64,000 nt of DNA from NCBI GenBank assembly GCA_018268935.1, contig JAFDVS010000057.1, positions 62,001 to 126,000 of the forward strand. Reading direction: 5' to 3'. A program made the translations under genes and the position numbers. This DNA comes from Acidobacteriota bacterium (lineage in GTDB: Bacteria > Acidobacteriota > Terriglobia > Bryobacterales > Bryobacteraceae). This document shows, one piece after another, positions 57,499 through 64,000 of the stretch; positions within the stretch are counted from its first letter, which is position 1; each line of letters opens with the position of its first letter. The notes under the pieces were generated by a model that saw only the letters and a list, made by a program, of their open reading frames with translations, had not been told where the DNA came from and did not search any database.

Positions 57499-58932
57499 AT
57501 GACTATTTCGAGGATGCTTCTATTTGGGCTCGGTTGCGCAGGGCTGGGACTCTCGCAAACCGTCCCGTCGAGTAATCAATTGATCTATGCCTATCCACAG
57601 GCGATGAGCGGCTTGGGAATCTTCGGCTTGCGCAATCGCGTGGAAGTCTTTGACTCAACGGGGAACATCTCGCAACAGTTGATCACCGCCGTCGGATCCG
57701 AATCCAACTTCGTCAACCTCCGACCGGCAGGGTTGGAACGTCCCCTGAACGTCGGGATTGCCTCGCAGCTATCGGCCTTGCCGATCGCCTCCCCTGCCTC
57801 CGGCGTAATCTTCAAGGAAGACCCTGCTACCGGCGCCATGCTCCCATCATCGGACAGCCTCGGCCCCATCCTCACCGAACGCGCCGAAACCATCGGCAAG
57901 AAGCGCTTCTTCCTCGGCTTCACCCGCCAGCAGTTCCGCTTCGACCGCATTGAGGGCCAGCCCCTCGGCGCGGTGCAGAACCTCTACGCCGGTGGCGACC
58001 CCACCAATGTTACCCAGAACGGCCGCGCACAGACCACCTCCCCAATGGTCTTCGGCACCCAGGTCGACCTGCGCCTCGATCAGAACGTGGCCTTCTTCAC
58101 CTACGGACTCACCAACCGCCTGGATGTCTCCGCCGCACTCACCTGGGTCAACTCCACCATGTCCGTTGTCGGCTACAACGCCCGCCAGATCAACTCCGGT
58201 AACCCCGGCGACGGCGGCACATGCTGGTGCGCCGCAACACTCGATGTCCGCGCCTCTCAGAACGATCCCGGCGGCCTCGGACTCGCCGGCCTCAAGCGCG
58301 ATGTCTTCGGCCGCGCCCGCAGTTCCTCCACCGGCATCGGCGACACCATCATTCGCGTCAAAGGCACTGCCGTGGAGCGCAAGCACTTCGCTCTCGGCCT
58401 CGGCACCGATTTCCGCCTCCCCACCGGCGATGAGCTGAACTACCATGGCTCCGGCGCAGTCGGCTTCAAGCCCTTCGCCGCGCTCTCGCTGCACTCCGGC
58501 AACCTCGGTCCGGTGCGCATCTCCCCACACTTCAATGTCGGTTACATGTTCAATGGCAAGAGCATCCTCGCCGGCGATCCCTTGACCGGTGTCAAAGAGC
58601 GCATTCCGAATCAGTTCAACTGGTCCGCCGGCGCGGCCATCGCCGCATCCCGCCGCGTCACCTTCGTTGCCGATATCCTCGGCACCCGGCTCCTCGATTC
58701 CTACCGCCTCATCAATTCCTCGGTGGGTGGTCGTGGAACCAGCGCCGGCGAAGCACGCGGCCTGACTCTGGCGCCCGGCAAATCGTCCTTTGATATGACC
58801 AACGGCTCCTTCGGCGTGAAGCTCAAGATCGCCGGCAACCTCGTGCTCACCGCCAACATGCTCGTCGCCCTCGACGACACCGGCCTCCGCGACAAGTACG
58901 TCCCGCTCTTCGGAATCGCCCACTCGTTCTAA
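57499..58932 (+). CDS. Outer-membrane beta-barrel-like secreted protein
   Basis: The 477-residue protein has a signal peptide (about 1-19). Repeated amphipathic beta-type segments with Phe/Tyr ends follow, and the last residues, PLFGIAHSF, end in an aromatic, as in outer-membrane proteins. The pattern resembles transporter/phenol-degradation-type porin families; an exact family is not assigned. It is preceded by a 57-base gap after the kinase gene, so the two may be cotranscribed. Confidence 0.7.
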   Translation: MTISRMLLFGLGCAGLGLSQTVPSSNQLIYAYPQAMSGLGIFGLRNRVEVFDSTGNISQQLITAVGSESNFVNLRPAGLERPLNVGIASQLSALPIASPASGVIFKEDPATGAMLPSSDSLGPILTERAETIGKKRFFLGFTRQQFRFDRIEGQPLGAVQNLYAGGDPTNVTQNGRAQTTSPMVFGTQVDLRLDQNVAFFTYGLTNRLDVSAALTWVNSTMSVVGYNARQINSGNPGDGGTCWCAATLDVRASQNDPGGLGLAGLKRDVFGRARSSSTGIGDTIIRVKGTAVERKHFALGLGTDFRLPTGDELNYHGSGAVGFKPFAALSLHSGNLGPVRISPHFNVGYMFNGKSILAGDPLTGVKERIPNQFNWSAGAAIAASRRVTFVADILGTRLLDSYRLINSSVGGRGTSAGEARGLTLAPGKSSFDMTNGSFGVKLKIAGNLVLTANMLVALDDTGLRDKYVPLFGIAHSF

Positions 58933-58933
58933 A

Positions 58934-58981
58934 CTTCAGAGCCGCGCGCCTCCCTTCAGAGCCGCGCGCGTGAGCAAGCGG
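58934..58981. repeat. Short dispersed repeat (CAGAGCCGCGCG type), two copies
   Basis: CTTCAGAGCCGCGCG occurs twice within 48 bases (58934 and 58954), the second followed by CGTGAGCAAGCGG. A third copy is at 62506-62534. They lie in intergenic DNA. Confidence 0.75.
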
Positions 58982-58984
58982 TAA

Positions 58985-59007
58985 GGGGCGCGCAAGCGCC
59001 CCTTTTT
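58985..59007 (+). terminator. Intrinsic terminator of the outer-membrane-like gene
   Basis: GGGGCGC-GCAA-GCGCCCC followed by five T's is a strong GNRA-type hairpin terminator. It lies just before the convergent folE gene end. Confidence 0.9.
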
Positions 59008-59011
59008 CCAT

Positions 59012-59605
59012 TTACTTGATCAAACTCAGCAACTCGTCCCGAGTCTCTTTGTCCGTCCGGAACGCCCCCAGCATCGCGCTCGTAATTGCCCCAGAGTGCT
59101 GCTTCTCCACCCCCCGCATCATCATGCAAAAATGCTGCGCCTGGCAAATCACGGCCACACCCCGCGGATTCAACACATTCGAAATCGTCTCCGCCACTTC
59201 CTGAGTCAGCCGTTCCTGCACCTGCAGCCGCCGCGCAAACATGTCCACAATCCGCGGAATCTTGCTCAGCCCGATCACCTTGTCCTTCGGCAAATACGCC
59301 ACATGCATCTTGCCGAAAAACGGCAGCATATGATGCTCACACATGCTGTAGAACTCGATGTCCTTCACCAGCACCATCTCGTCGTACTTCACATTGAACA
59401 GCGCGCCATTGACGATCTTGTCCAAATCCATCTGATAGCCGCTGGTGAGAAACCGCATCGCCTTCTCCGCACGATCCGGTGTCTTCACCAGCCCTTCGCG
59501 CGAGGGATCTTCCCCCAACTCCGTCAGGATCTTCTGGAACAGCGGAGCGATCGGTTCCTTCTCCTTCTTCGGCGTCATCATCTTCACCACAGCTTTATTC
59601 TTCAT
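59012..59605 (-). CDS. folE: GTP cyclohydrolase I
   Basis: The enzyme converts GTP to dihydroneopterin triphosphate, the first step of folate, biopterin and queuosine-type pathways. The 197-residue protein has the zinc-site [34 protein letters not shown] and the second Cys in [14 protein letters not shown] 59605 overlaps the end of the upstream PTPS gene by 11 bases; the longer frame is a shadow. Together with two PTPS genes it forms one minus-strand operon. Confidence 0.93.
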   Translation of the reverse strand: MKNKAVVKMMTPKKEKEPIAPLFQKILTELGEDPSREGLVKTPDRAEKAMRFLTSGYQMDLDKIVNGALFNVKYDEMVLVKDIEFYSMCEHHMLPFFGKMHVAYLPKDKVIGLSKIPRIVDMFARRLQVQERLTQEVAETISNVLNPRGVAVICQAQHFCMMMRGVEKQHSGAITSAMLGAFRTDKETRDELLSLIK

Positions 59606-60020
59606 GTCGCAACTCCACGTGATTCCGCTTTGTCTCCAAAATGCGGATTCCATCCAGCCGGGCCCCCACAGGGAATACCTCCGGCCACGACCGCGCAATG
59701 CGCCGTTCAATCTCCACCGCCACGTTCTCCGTGGTCGGCGGCACATCGCGAAACGCCTCAATCTGCCGGTTCATGTCCGCCAGATCGAAATCCTGCAACA
59801 CCGCCCGGCGCACCAGCGCATCCAGATCCGCCACTTTCAACAGCAGGCCTGTCTCCGGATCGGCCTCGCCCCGGGCAATCACTTCCAGTATGTAGTCATG
59901 CCCGTGCCCGTAAGGGTTATTGCACTTGCCATAAATCTCACGATTCTGCTCCTCGCTCAATTGCGGCGAATGCAGCCGGTGAGATGCCGAAAAACGATAC
60001 CGCCGTGCGAGTCGTAACAT
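59595..60020 (-). CDS. 6-pyruvoyl-tetrahydropterin synthase family protein (Cys present)
   Basis: The 141-residue protein has the zinc-binding His in SASHRLHS and GHGHDY, plus the motif [14 protein letters not shown] with the catalytic-type Cys. It matches the animal/bacterial PTPS pattern that makes 6-pyruvoyl-tetrahydropterin from dihydroneopterin triphosphate, or the related QueD reaction. ATG 60020 gives the normal length. It is the second of two tandem PTPS genes upstream of folE. Confidence 0.85.
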   Translation of the reverse strand: MLRLARRYRFSASHRLHSPQLSEEQNREIYGKCNNPYGHGHDYILEVIARGEADPETGLLLKVADLDALVRRAVLQDFDLADMNRQIEAFRDVPPTTENVAVEIERRIARSWPEVFPVGARLDGIRILETKRNHVELRHEE

Positions 60021-60030
60021 GCGCTCACCC

Positions 60031-60441
60031 TTAGCGGCCGGTGTATTCCACCCAAAGATCTTCGGTTTCGTACAGCCGCACCGATTCCAGCCGCGCATGC
60101 GGCAGCGTGAGCGGCCCTTCCAGTCGCTTCCAGATTTCCACCGCCAGATTCTCCGGCGTGGGCACCACTTCGCGGAAAGGCGCAACCTCGTGATTCAGAA
60201 AGCGGTGATCCATCGGGTCAATCACCTCCCGCTCCATCACCTCTTTGAGCACCTTCAGATCCATCACCATCCCCGTCACCGGATCGGGCGAGCCCTCCAT
60301 CGTCACTTCCACGATGTAGTTATGCCCGTGCCCGAACGGATTGGCTGCATCACCGTATAAGGCGCGGTTCTCCTCCGCCGTCAGCTTCGCGCTGGCGCAG
60401 AAGTGCGATGCCGAAAATTCTGCCCTACGTGTGATTTTCAT
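60031..60441 (-). CDS. 6-pyruvoyl-tetrahydropterin synthase family protein (Cys replaced)
   Basis: The 136-residue protein has the same fold: FSASHFCASAKL, ALYGDAANPFGHGHNY and TPENLAVEIWKRL. At the place of the Lys-Cys in the other copy it carries Asp-Ala, so the usual catalytic Cys is lost (another Cys is present in SHFCAS). It may be a non-canonical PTPS or a partner subunit. It lies ten bases upstream of the second copy. Confidence 0.85.
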   Translation of the reverse strand: MKITRRAEFSASHFCASAKLTAEENRALYGDAANPFGHGHNYIVEVTMEGSPDPVTGMVMDLKVLKEVMEREVIDPMDHRFLNHEVAPFREVVPTPENLAVEIWKRLEGPLTLPHARLESVRLYETEDLWVEYTGR

Positions 60442-60536
60442 TACCCAAACCCTGTAGATGCGGCGGTCCTACAAAAGGATCTGTAAATATCATCGCGCAA
60501 TCCGGCGCCGGCCAGGAAGGCGTAAAATAGTGGTTT

Positions 60537-61058
60537 ATGCCTTCCGCGAATACGGACCGTATGTTGAAGTTTGTCATCCTGTTCCTGGTCGTAGCCCTCG
60601 TTTATGTCGCCGGCACGACCCTCGAACAGCGCATTATCGGCGTAGGAGACACCGCGCCGCGATTCTCCATAACCGCTGATAACGGCAAGTCCATCAGCCG
60701 GTCCGAATTCGGCGGAAAGCTTCTCGTTCTCAACTTCTGGGCCACCTGGTGCCCCCCCTGCATCCAGGAGTTGCCCTCGTTGAACGAATTCCAGGAGCGC
60801 ATGCGAGCCAAAGGCGTCGTCGTCGTCGGCGTCAGCCTCGACAAAAACGAGCAGACCTACAAGCAGTTCCTCCAGCGCGCCAAAGTCAGCTTCGTCACCG
60901 CCCGCGACCCCGAGGCCAACATCAGCTCCAGCTACGGCACCTTCAAATACCCCGAAACCTACATCATCAGCCCCGACGGCAAAGTGCTCGAAAAATTCAT
61001 CGGCCCCGAAAACTGGATGAACCCCGAAGTGCTCGCCCGCATCGAGAAGCACCTATGA
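60537..61058 (+). CDS. TlpA/ResA-like membrane-anchored thioredoxin
   Basis: The 173-residue protein has an N-terminal membrane helix (about 10-27). A thioredoxin fold follows with LNFWATWCPPCIQELP (CxxC, about residues 68-71) and a FKYPETYIISPDGKV region. It probably reduces apocytochrome c or other periplasmic disulfides. Its stop TGA is overlapped by the ATG of the FAD oxidase gene. A start at the ninth codon (MLK) is an alternative. Confidence 0.85.
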   Translation: MPSANTDRMLKFVILFLVVALVYVAGTTLEQRIIGVGDTAPRFSITADNGKSISRSEFGGKLLVLNFWATWCPPCIQELPSLNEFQERMRAKGVVVVGVSLDKNEQTYKQFLQRAKVSFVTARDPEANISSSYGTFKYPETYIISPDGKVLEKFIGPENWMNPEVLARIEKHL

Positions 61059-62485
61059 TCCACGCCGATGCCAAGCGGCGCCTCATTGCGGTCGTCGGCC
61101 CCAAAGGCTTCCTCGATCGCCCCGAAGATCTCCTCCTCTACGAATACGACGGCGGCGTCGACAAAGCACGCCCCGAACTGGTGGTCTTCCCCCGCACCAC
61201 TGAAGAAGTTGTGGCAATCGTCAAGATCACCGCCGAGTACGGCATCCCCATCGTCGGCCGTGGCGCAGGCACCGGACTCAGCGGTGGAGCCATCCCCCGC
61301 AAGGGTGGAGTCATCATCGGCTTCTCCCGCATGAACCGTATTCTCGAAATCGACCTCGAAAACGAACGCGCCGTCCTCCAACCCGGAGTCGTCAACCTCG
61401 ACATCACCCTTGCCGTCCAGGGCCAGAACTACTTCTACGCCCCCGATCCCTCCAGCCAGCGCTCCTGCACCATCGGCGGCAACGTCAGCGAAAACGCCGG
61501 CGGCCCGCACACCCTCGCCTACGGTGTAACCACGAATCACGTGCTCGGCCTCGAAGTCGTGCTCCCCGACGGCACCGTCATCACCACCGGCGGCAAGGAG
61601 CAGGATCTCCCCGGCTACGATGTCACCGGCCTCCTCACCGGCAACGAAGGCACCATGGCCCTCGTAACGAAGGTGATCGTCCGCCTCATGCGCGCCCCCG
61701 AAGTCGTCAAAACCTGCCTCGCCATCTACGAAACGGTCGACGATTGCGCCGACACCGTGGCCGAAATCACCGCCCGCCGCATCACCCCCGTCGCCGTCGA
61801 GATGCTCGATGGCGTCATGCTCCGCATGGTGGAAGAGGCCACCCACGCCGGCTATCCCCTTGATGCCGCCGCCGTCCTCCTCATCGAACTCGAAGGGTTG
61901 AAGGAAGGTGTCGAAGAGCAACTGGAGCAAATCCGCGAAGTCTGCACTGCCTGCAAAGCCCGCGAGTTCCGCGTCGCCAAGTCCGCCGAAGAGCGCGACC
62001 TGTTATGGAAAGGCCGCAAGAACGCGTTCGGCGCCGTCGGCCGCGTCAGCACCAGTTACTACGTCCAGGACGGCGTCGTCCCTCGCACCAAAGTGGCATC
62101 CACCCTGCGCGAAATCCAGCGTATTGCCGATCACTACGGTCTCACCATCAGCAATATCTTTCACGCCGGAGATGGCAACCTCCACCCCATCATCCTCTTC
62201 GATCACCACAAGCCCGGAGACCTCGAAAAAGCCCAGAAAGCCGGCGAAGCGATCCTCGAACACTGCATCAACGTCGGCGGCTCCATTACCGGAGAACACG
62301 GCGTCGGCATGGAAAAAGTGGACCTCATGCCTCACCTCTTCACCGAGTCCACGCTCGACACCATTCAAGCGTTCAAAACTCTCTTCGACCCCGACTGCCG
62401 CCTCAACCCCGGCAAAGTGCTGCCCACCGGCAAGGGCTGCCTGGAGATCCGCCAGGGTCCGCTAACCCCAGCCAACACGATCTAA
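61055..62485 (+). CDS. FAD-binding oxidase, GlcD family (glycolate/D-lactate dehydrogenase-like)
   Basis: The 476-residue protein has the PCMH-type FAD-binding domain, with RGAGTGLSGGAIPRKGG and GGNVSENAGGPHTLAYG. A C-terminal oxidase domain contains HAGDGNLHP and GEHGVGMEK. It likely oxidises glycolate or D-lactate. ATG 61055 overlaps the TlpA gene stop (ATGA), so the much longer upstream frame is a shadow. The iron-sulfur subunit (glcE/F) is not adjacent within the window. Confidence 0.9.
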   Translation: MIHADAKRRLIAVVGPKGFLDRPEDLLLYEYDGGVDKARPELVVFPRTTEEVVAIVKITAEYGIPIVGRGAGTGLSGGAIPRKGGVIIGFSRMNRILEIDLENERAVLQPGVVNLDITLAVQGQNYFYAPDPSSQRSCTIGGNVSENAGGPHTLAYGVTTNHVLGLEVVLPDGTVITTGGKEQDLPGYDVTGLLTGNEGTMALVTKVIVRLMRAPEVVKTCLAIYETVDDCADTVAEITARRITPVAVEMLDGVMLRMVEEATHAGYPLDAAAVLLIELEGLKEGVEEQLEQIREVCTACKAREFRVAKSAEERDLLWKGRKNAFGAVGRVSTSYYVQDGVVPRTKVASTLREIQRIADHYGLTISNIFHAGDGNLHPIILFDHHKPGDLEKAQKAGEAILEHCINVGGSITGEHGVGMEKVDLMPHLFTESTLDTIQAFKTLFDPDCRLNPGKVLPTGKGCLEIRQGPLTPANTI

Positions 62486-62505
62486 TCACTGCTGAGATCC
62501 AACTA

Positions 62506-62534
62506 CTTCAGAGCCGCGCGCGTGAAGCAAGCGG
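62506..62534. repeat. Short dispersed repeat, third copy
   Basis: CTTCAGAGCCGCGCGCGTG-AAGCAAGCGG matches the copies at 58934-58981 and lies just after the GlcD gene in the 283-base gap. Confidence 0.75.
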
Positions 62535-62697
62535 GACGCTATCTCCTTCCGCGGCTGTCCTATAACCGAAGTTCGCCCCTCCAAACCCGCTCCCCAGAAC
62601 CTTCGCCCCATCTTCCATCAGCCCTCTAAGCTATAGACCCAACATAGTACTTTCTTGAAAAATTGGGTATTGTTACAGGATTCGCTTTAGTACTAGA

Positions 62698-62740
62698 CTA
62701 AGAGAGGTCTTAGACCATAAGGTGTTCCCATGAGGACACC
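62698..62740 (+). promoter_or_regulatory. Two hairpins in the leader of the PEP-CTERM gene
   Basis: CTAAGA-GAGG-TCTTAG (62698-62713) and GGTGTTC...GGACACC (62721-62740) stand in an AT-rich leader 28-70 bases before the start codon. They may be an RNA structure controlling the gene. The first stem can also fold as the alternative GGTCT/AGACC. No known riboswitch class is recognised. Confidence 0.4.
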
Positions 62741-62768
62741 GCCAATCAGATCGTAAGTAGGTGCACAA

Positions 62769-63542
62769 ATGAAACTTGGCTACGCTTTACTCGCAGCCTT
62801 TTCTCTTACGTGGACGGCGTCGGGGGCGACCGTCACGTACAACGATTTCAAATACTACGGTAACAGCCCATCACCCACTGCCAAGGGCAGCGACTTCGGC
62901 AACGAAGACGTCTTCGGGTATCTCAAGTCCTTTGACATTGAGAAAGTTACCATCGAAACCACAGGCACGACGGTCACCATCGACCTGTTCTTCAACTACG
63001 GCCAGAACGGAGGGGACACATCGCTCGGCGACTACGCTTCCTCGAGCTTCCCCACGGTTTATCCTGGCGATGTCGTGATGAACATCCTGGGCGTCTGGTA
63101 TGTGATCCCACTGATCGATCACAACGCCACCGTGCGCACAGCCGGGACTGGGTTGTTGGCAAATCATCTCTACACCACGGATAGCGTACTTTCCGCGCAA
63201 CAGGTGACAGGCCAGGAACCCGACCCGACCACCCGCTACCGGCCAAGCGCCATCGTTTGGGGTAACCCCACGGGAGCCGTGGACATGGGCACCGTGGCCA
63301 CTCGGACCATTTCCGGTCCCATTGGAACCTCGGAAATTCACGTCAACCTCGTCCTCTCGGATGCCACACTGGCCACTCTCATCAACGACAACCTGTCCAC
63401 TTTCTTCTTCAACTTCGCCTCTGCCACCTGCGGCAACGACGTGTTGATCGGCATCGGCCAGTTCGACGAGGTGCCTGAACCCGCCACCACCGCCCTCATC
63501 GGCGGCGGCCTCCTGGCTCTGGCCCTACTCCGCCGGCGCTAA
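62769..63542 (+). CDS. PEP-CTERM sorted secreted protein
   Basis: The 257-residue protein has a signal peptide (about 1-19), a beta-rich body, and the C-terminal sorting signal VPEPATTALIGGGLLALALLRRR: a PEP motif, a hydrophobic helix and an Arg cluster. PEP-CTERM proteins are exported and processed by an exosortase, which is not in the window. It is an extracellular surface or matrix protein. Confidence 0.93.
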   Translation: MKLGYALLAAFSLTWTASGATVTYNDFKYYGNSPSPTAKGSDFGNEDVFGYLKSFDIEKVTIETTGTTVTIDLFFNYGQNGGDTSLGDYASSSFPTVYPGDVVMNILGVWYVIPLIDHNATVRTAGTGLLANHLYTTDSVLSAQQVTGQEPDPTTRYRPSAIVWGNPTGAVDMGTVATRTISGPIGTSEIHVNLVLSDATLATLINDNLSTFFFNFASATCGNDVLIGIGQFDEVPEPATTALIGGGLLALALLRRR

Positions 63543-63564
63543 CAAAGACCCGAACCACTCCTGA

Positions 63565-63598
63565 CGGCCACCGGTTCCAAAGCTGGTGGCCGTTTTTC
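63565..63598 (+). terminator. Intrinsic terminator of the PEP-CTERM gene
   Basis: ACGGCCACC/GGTGGCCGT (63565-63573 and 63586-63594) with a 12-base loop is followed by a T5 run, 23 bases after the stop. Confidence 0.9.
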
Positions 63599-63625
63599 CA
63601 TTTTTCACCCGACCTATCCTCGTGT

Positions 63626-63645
63626 ATCTGCGTTCATCAGTGGCC
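63626..63645. repeat. Decamer repeat related to 50801-50830
   Basis: ATCTGCGTTC followed by ATCAGTGGCC matches the first units of the tandem decamer at 50801, again in a convergent gap beside a minus-strand gene end. Confidence 0.5.
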
Positions 63646-63668
63646 CCCAAAACCCCTGCCCCCCCGGT

Positions 63669-64000
63669 CTATTCCACCGCCGTCTCCACCCACTGCCCCG
63701 TCCGTCCGCTCTCCAGCACGGCCTCGCACACCTTCTGCGTCTGCAGCGCATCCCGGAAATTCGGCTGCGCATGTTTCCCCGTCTCAATCCCCCGCACGAA
63801 ATCCGCCAGGGCATTAATAAACGTGTGCTCATACCCAACCACCAACCCCGGCACCCAATACCGGTCCATGTACGGATGCTCCCCATTCGTCACATGAATC
63901 CGCCGCCACCCGCGCACATGTGACTCCGCCGTCCCACCCGAACGCTCCCATCCGCCCCATTCAGCTCAAACGTCTTCAGCGCCTTATGCCCGCGCGTCCG
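63669..64000 (-). pseudogene. Frame-disrupted end of a Gfo/Idh/MocA-family gene (partial)
   Basis: The C-terminal part matches the family: [32 protein letters not shown] and [14 protein letters not shown]. In its frame a TGA occurs at 63966-63968. In another frame the upstream sequence encodes [15 protein letters not shown], the expected previous part. The two frames meet at about 63935-63950, so a short deletion or frameshift breaks the gene. A sequence error is possible. The window ends inside the gene. Confidence 0.6.

Noticed and set aside
60749-61054. N-terminal extension of the GlcD-like protein
   Set aside because: These codons shadow the TlpA gene; the ATG at 61055 overlaps its stop and begins the family's normal N-terminus.

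Overview
The window is a dense, GC-rich bacterial chromosome segment. The gene mix points to an Acidobacteriota, most likely the Bryobacter/Solibacter group. Pointers are a DUF1592-DUF1552 pair, a PEP-CTERM protein, eukaryote-like Ser/Thr kinases with TPR or coiled-coil tails, a caspase-like TPR protein, PQQ-propeller and Gfo/Idh/MocA proteins with secretion signals, and short intergenic repeats. This is inferred from family content, not from a marker tree. No rRNA, tRNA, CRISPR array, transposase or integrase was found, and no gene-free stretch exceeds about 300 bases.

Layout. 1-2.1 kb: the tail of an upstream gene and a secreted caspase/PEGA/TPR protein. 2.1-4.9 kb: five overlapping minus-strand genes (zf-HC2 protein, SDR, small membrane protein, ferric-reductase-like/Rieske protein, redox-associated hypothetical). 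5-7.6 kb: YHS protein, MutS-like membrane ATPase, two tiny membrane peptides. 7.7-13.7 kb: housekeeping genes, including prfB with a programmed +1 frameshift, Sua5/TsaC, mannose-1-phosphate guanylyltransferase, lepB, a PQQ propeller and a BON protein. 13.9-18.4 kb: secreted carbohydrate-active hydrolases and an orphan protein. 18.7-25 kb: Ser/Thr kinase-TPR, then a secretion/redox run (parvulin, HELFH protein, TlpA lipoprotein, DsbD-N-like protein, GT9). 25-31.8 kb: Gluconate_2-dh3/GMC dehydrogenase pair, Uma2, cupin, RmlC-like epimerase, and a LiaF-like/LytS/LytTR operon. 31.9-39.3 kb: a CocE/NonD hydrolase gene whose 3' end occurs twice. Between the copies lies about 5.3 kb of foreign-looking DNA with a PocR-GAF sensor kinase and a receiver-metallo-beta-lactamase protein. 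39.3-52 kb: secreted proteins, MATE exporter, pilin-like protein, the nucleoside hydrolase-like/DUF1552/DUF1592 operon, a cytochrome c-ankyrin-toroid protein and a serine hydrolase. 52-64 kb: a 1764-residue kinase, an outer-membrane-like protein, folE with two tandem PTPS genes, TlpA-GlcD, a PEP-CTERM protein, and the apparently frame-disrupted end of a Gfo/Idh/MocA gene.

The strongest candidate for an undescribed system is 33.36-39.28 kb. A two-gene kinase/REC-MBL cassette is bounded by a 324-bp direct repeat of the target gene's 3' end. The two copies differ at ten positions, all synonymous, as expected if a circular molecule carrying a related strain's allele integrated by a single crossover. 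The kinase gene also contains a G9 tract that could make the sensor phase-variable. A receiver fused to an enzyme in place of a DNA-binding domain resembles the logic of two-component anti-phage systems such as Detocs. That functional link is inference only.
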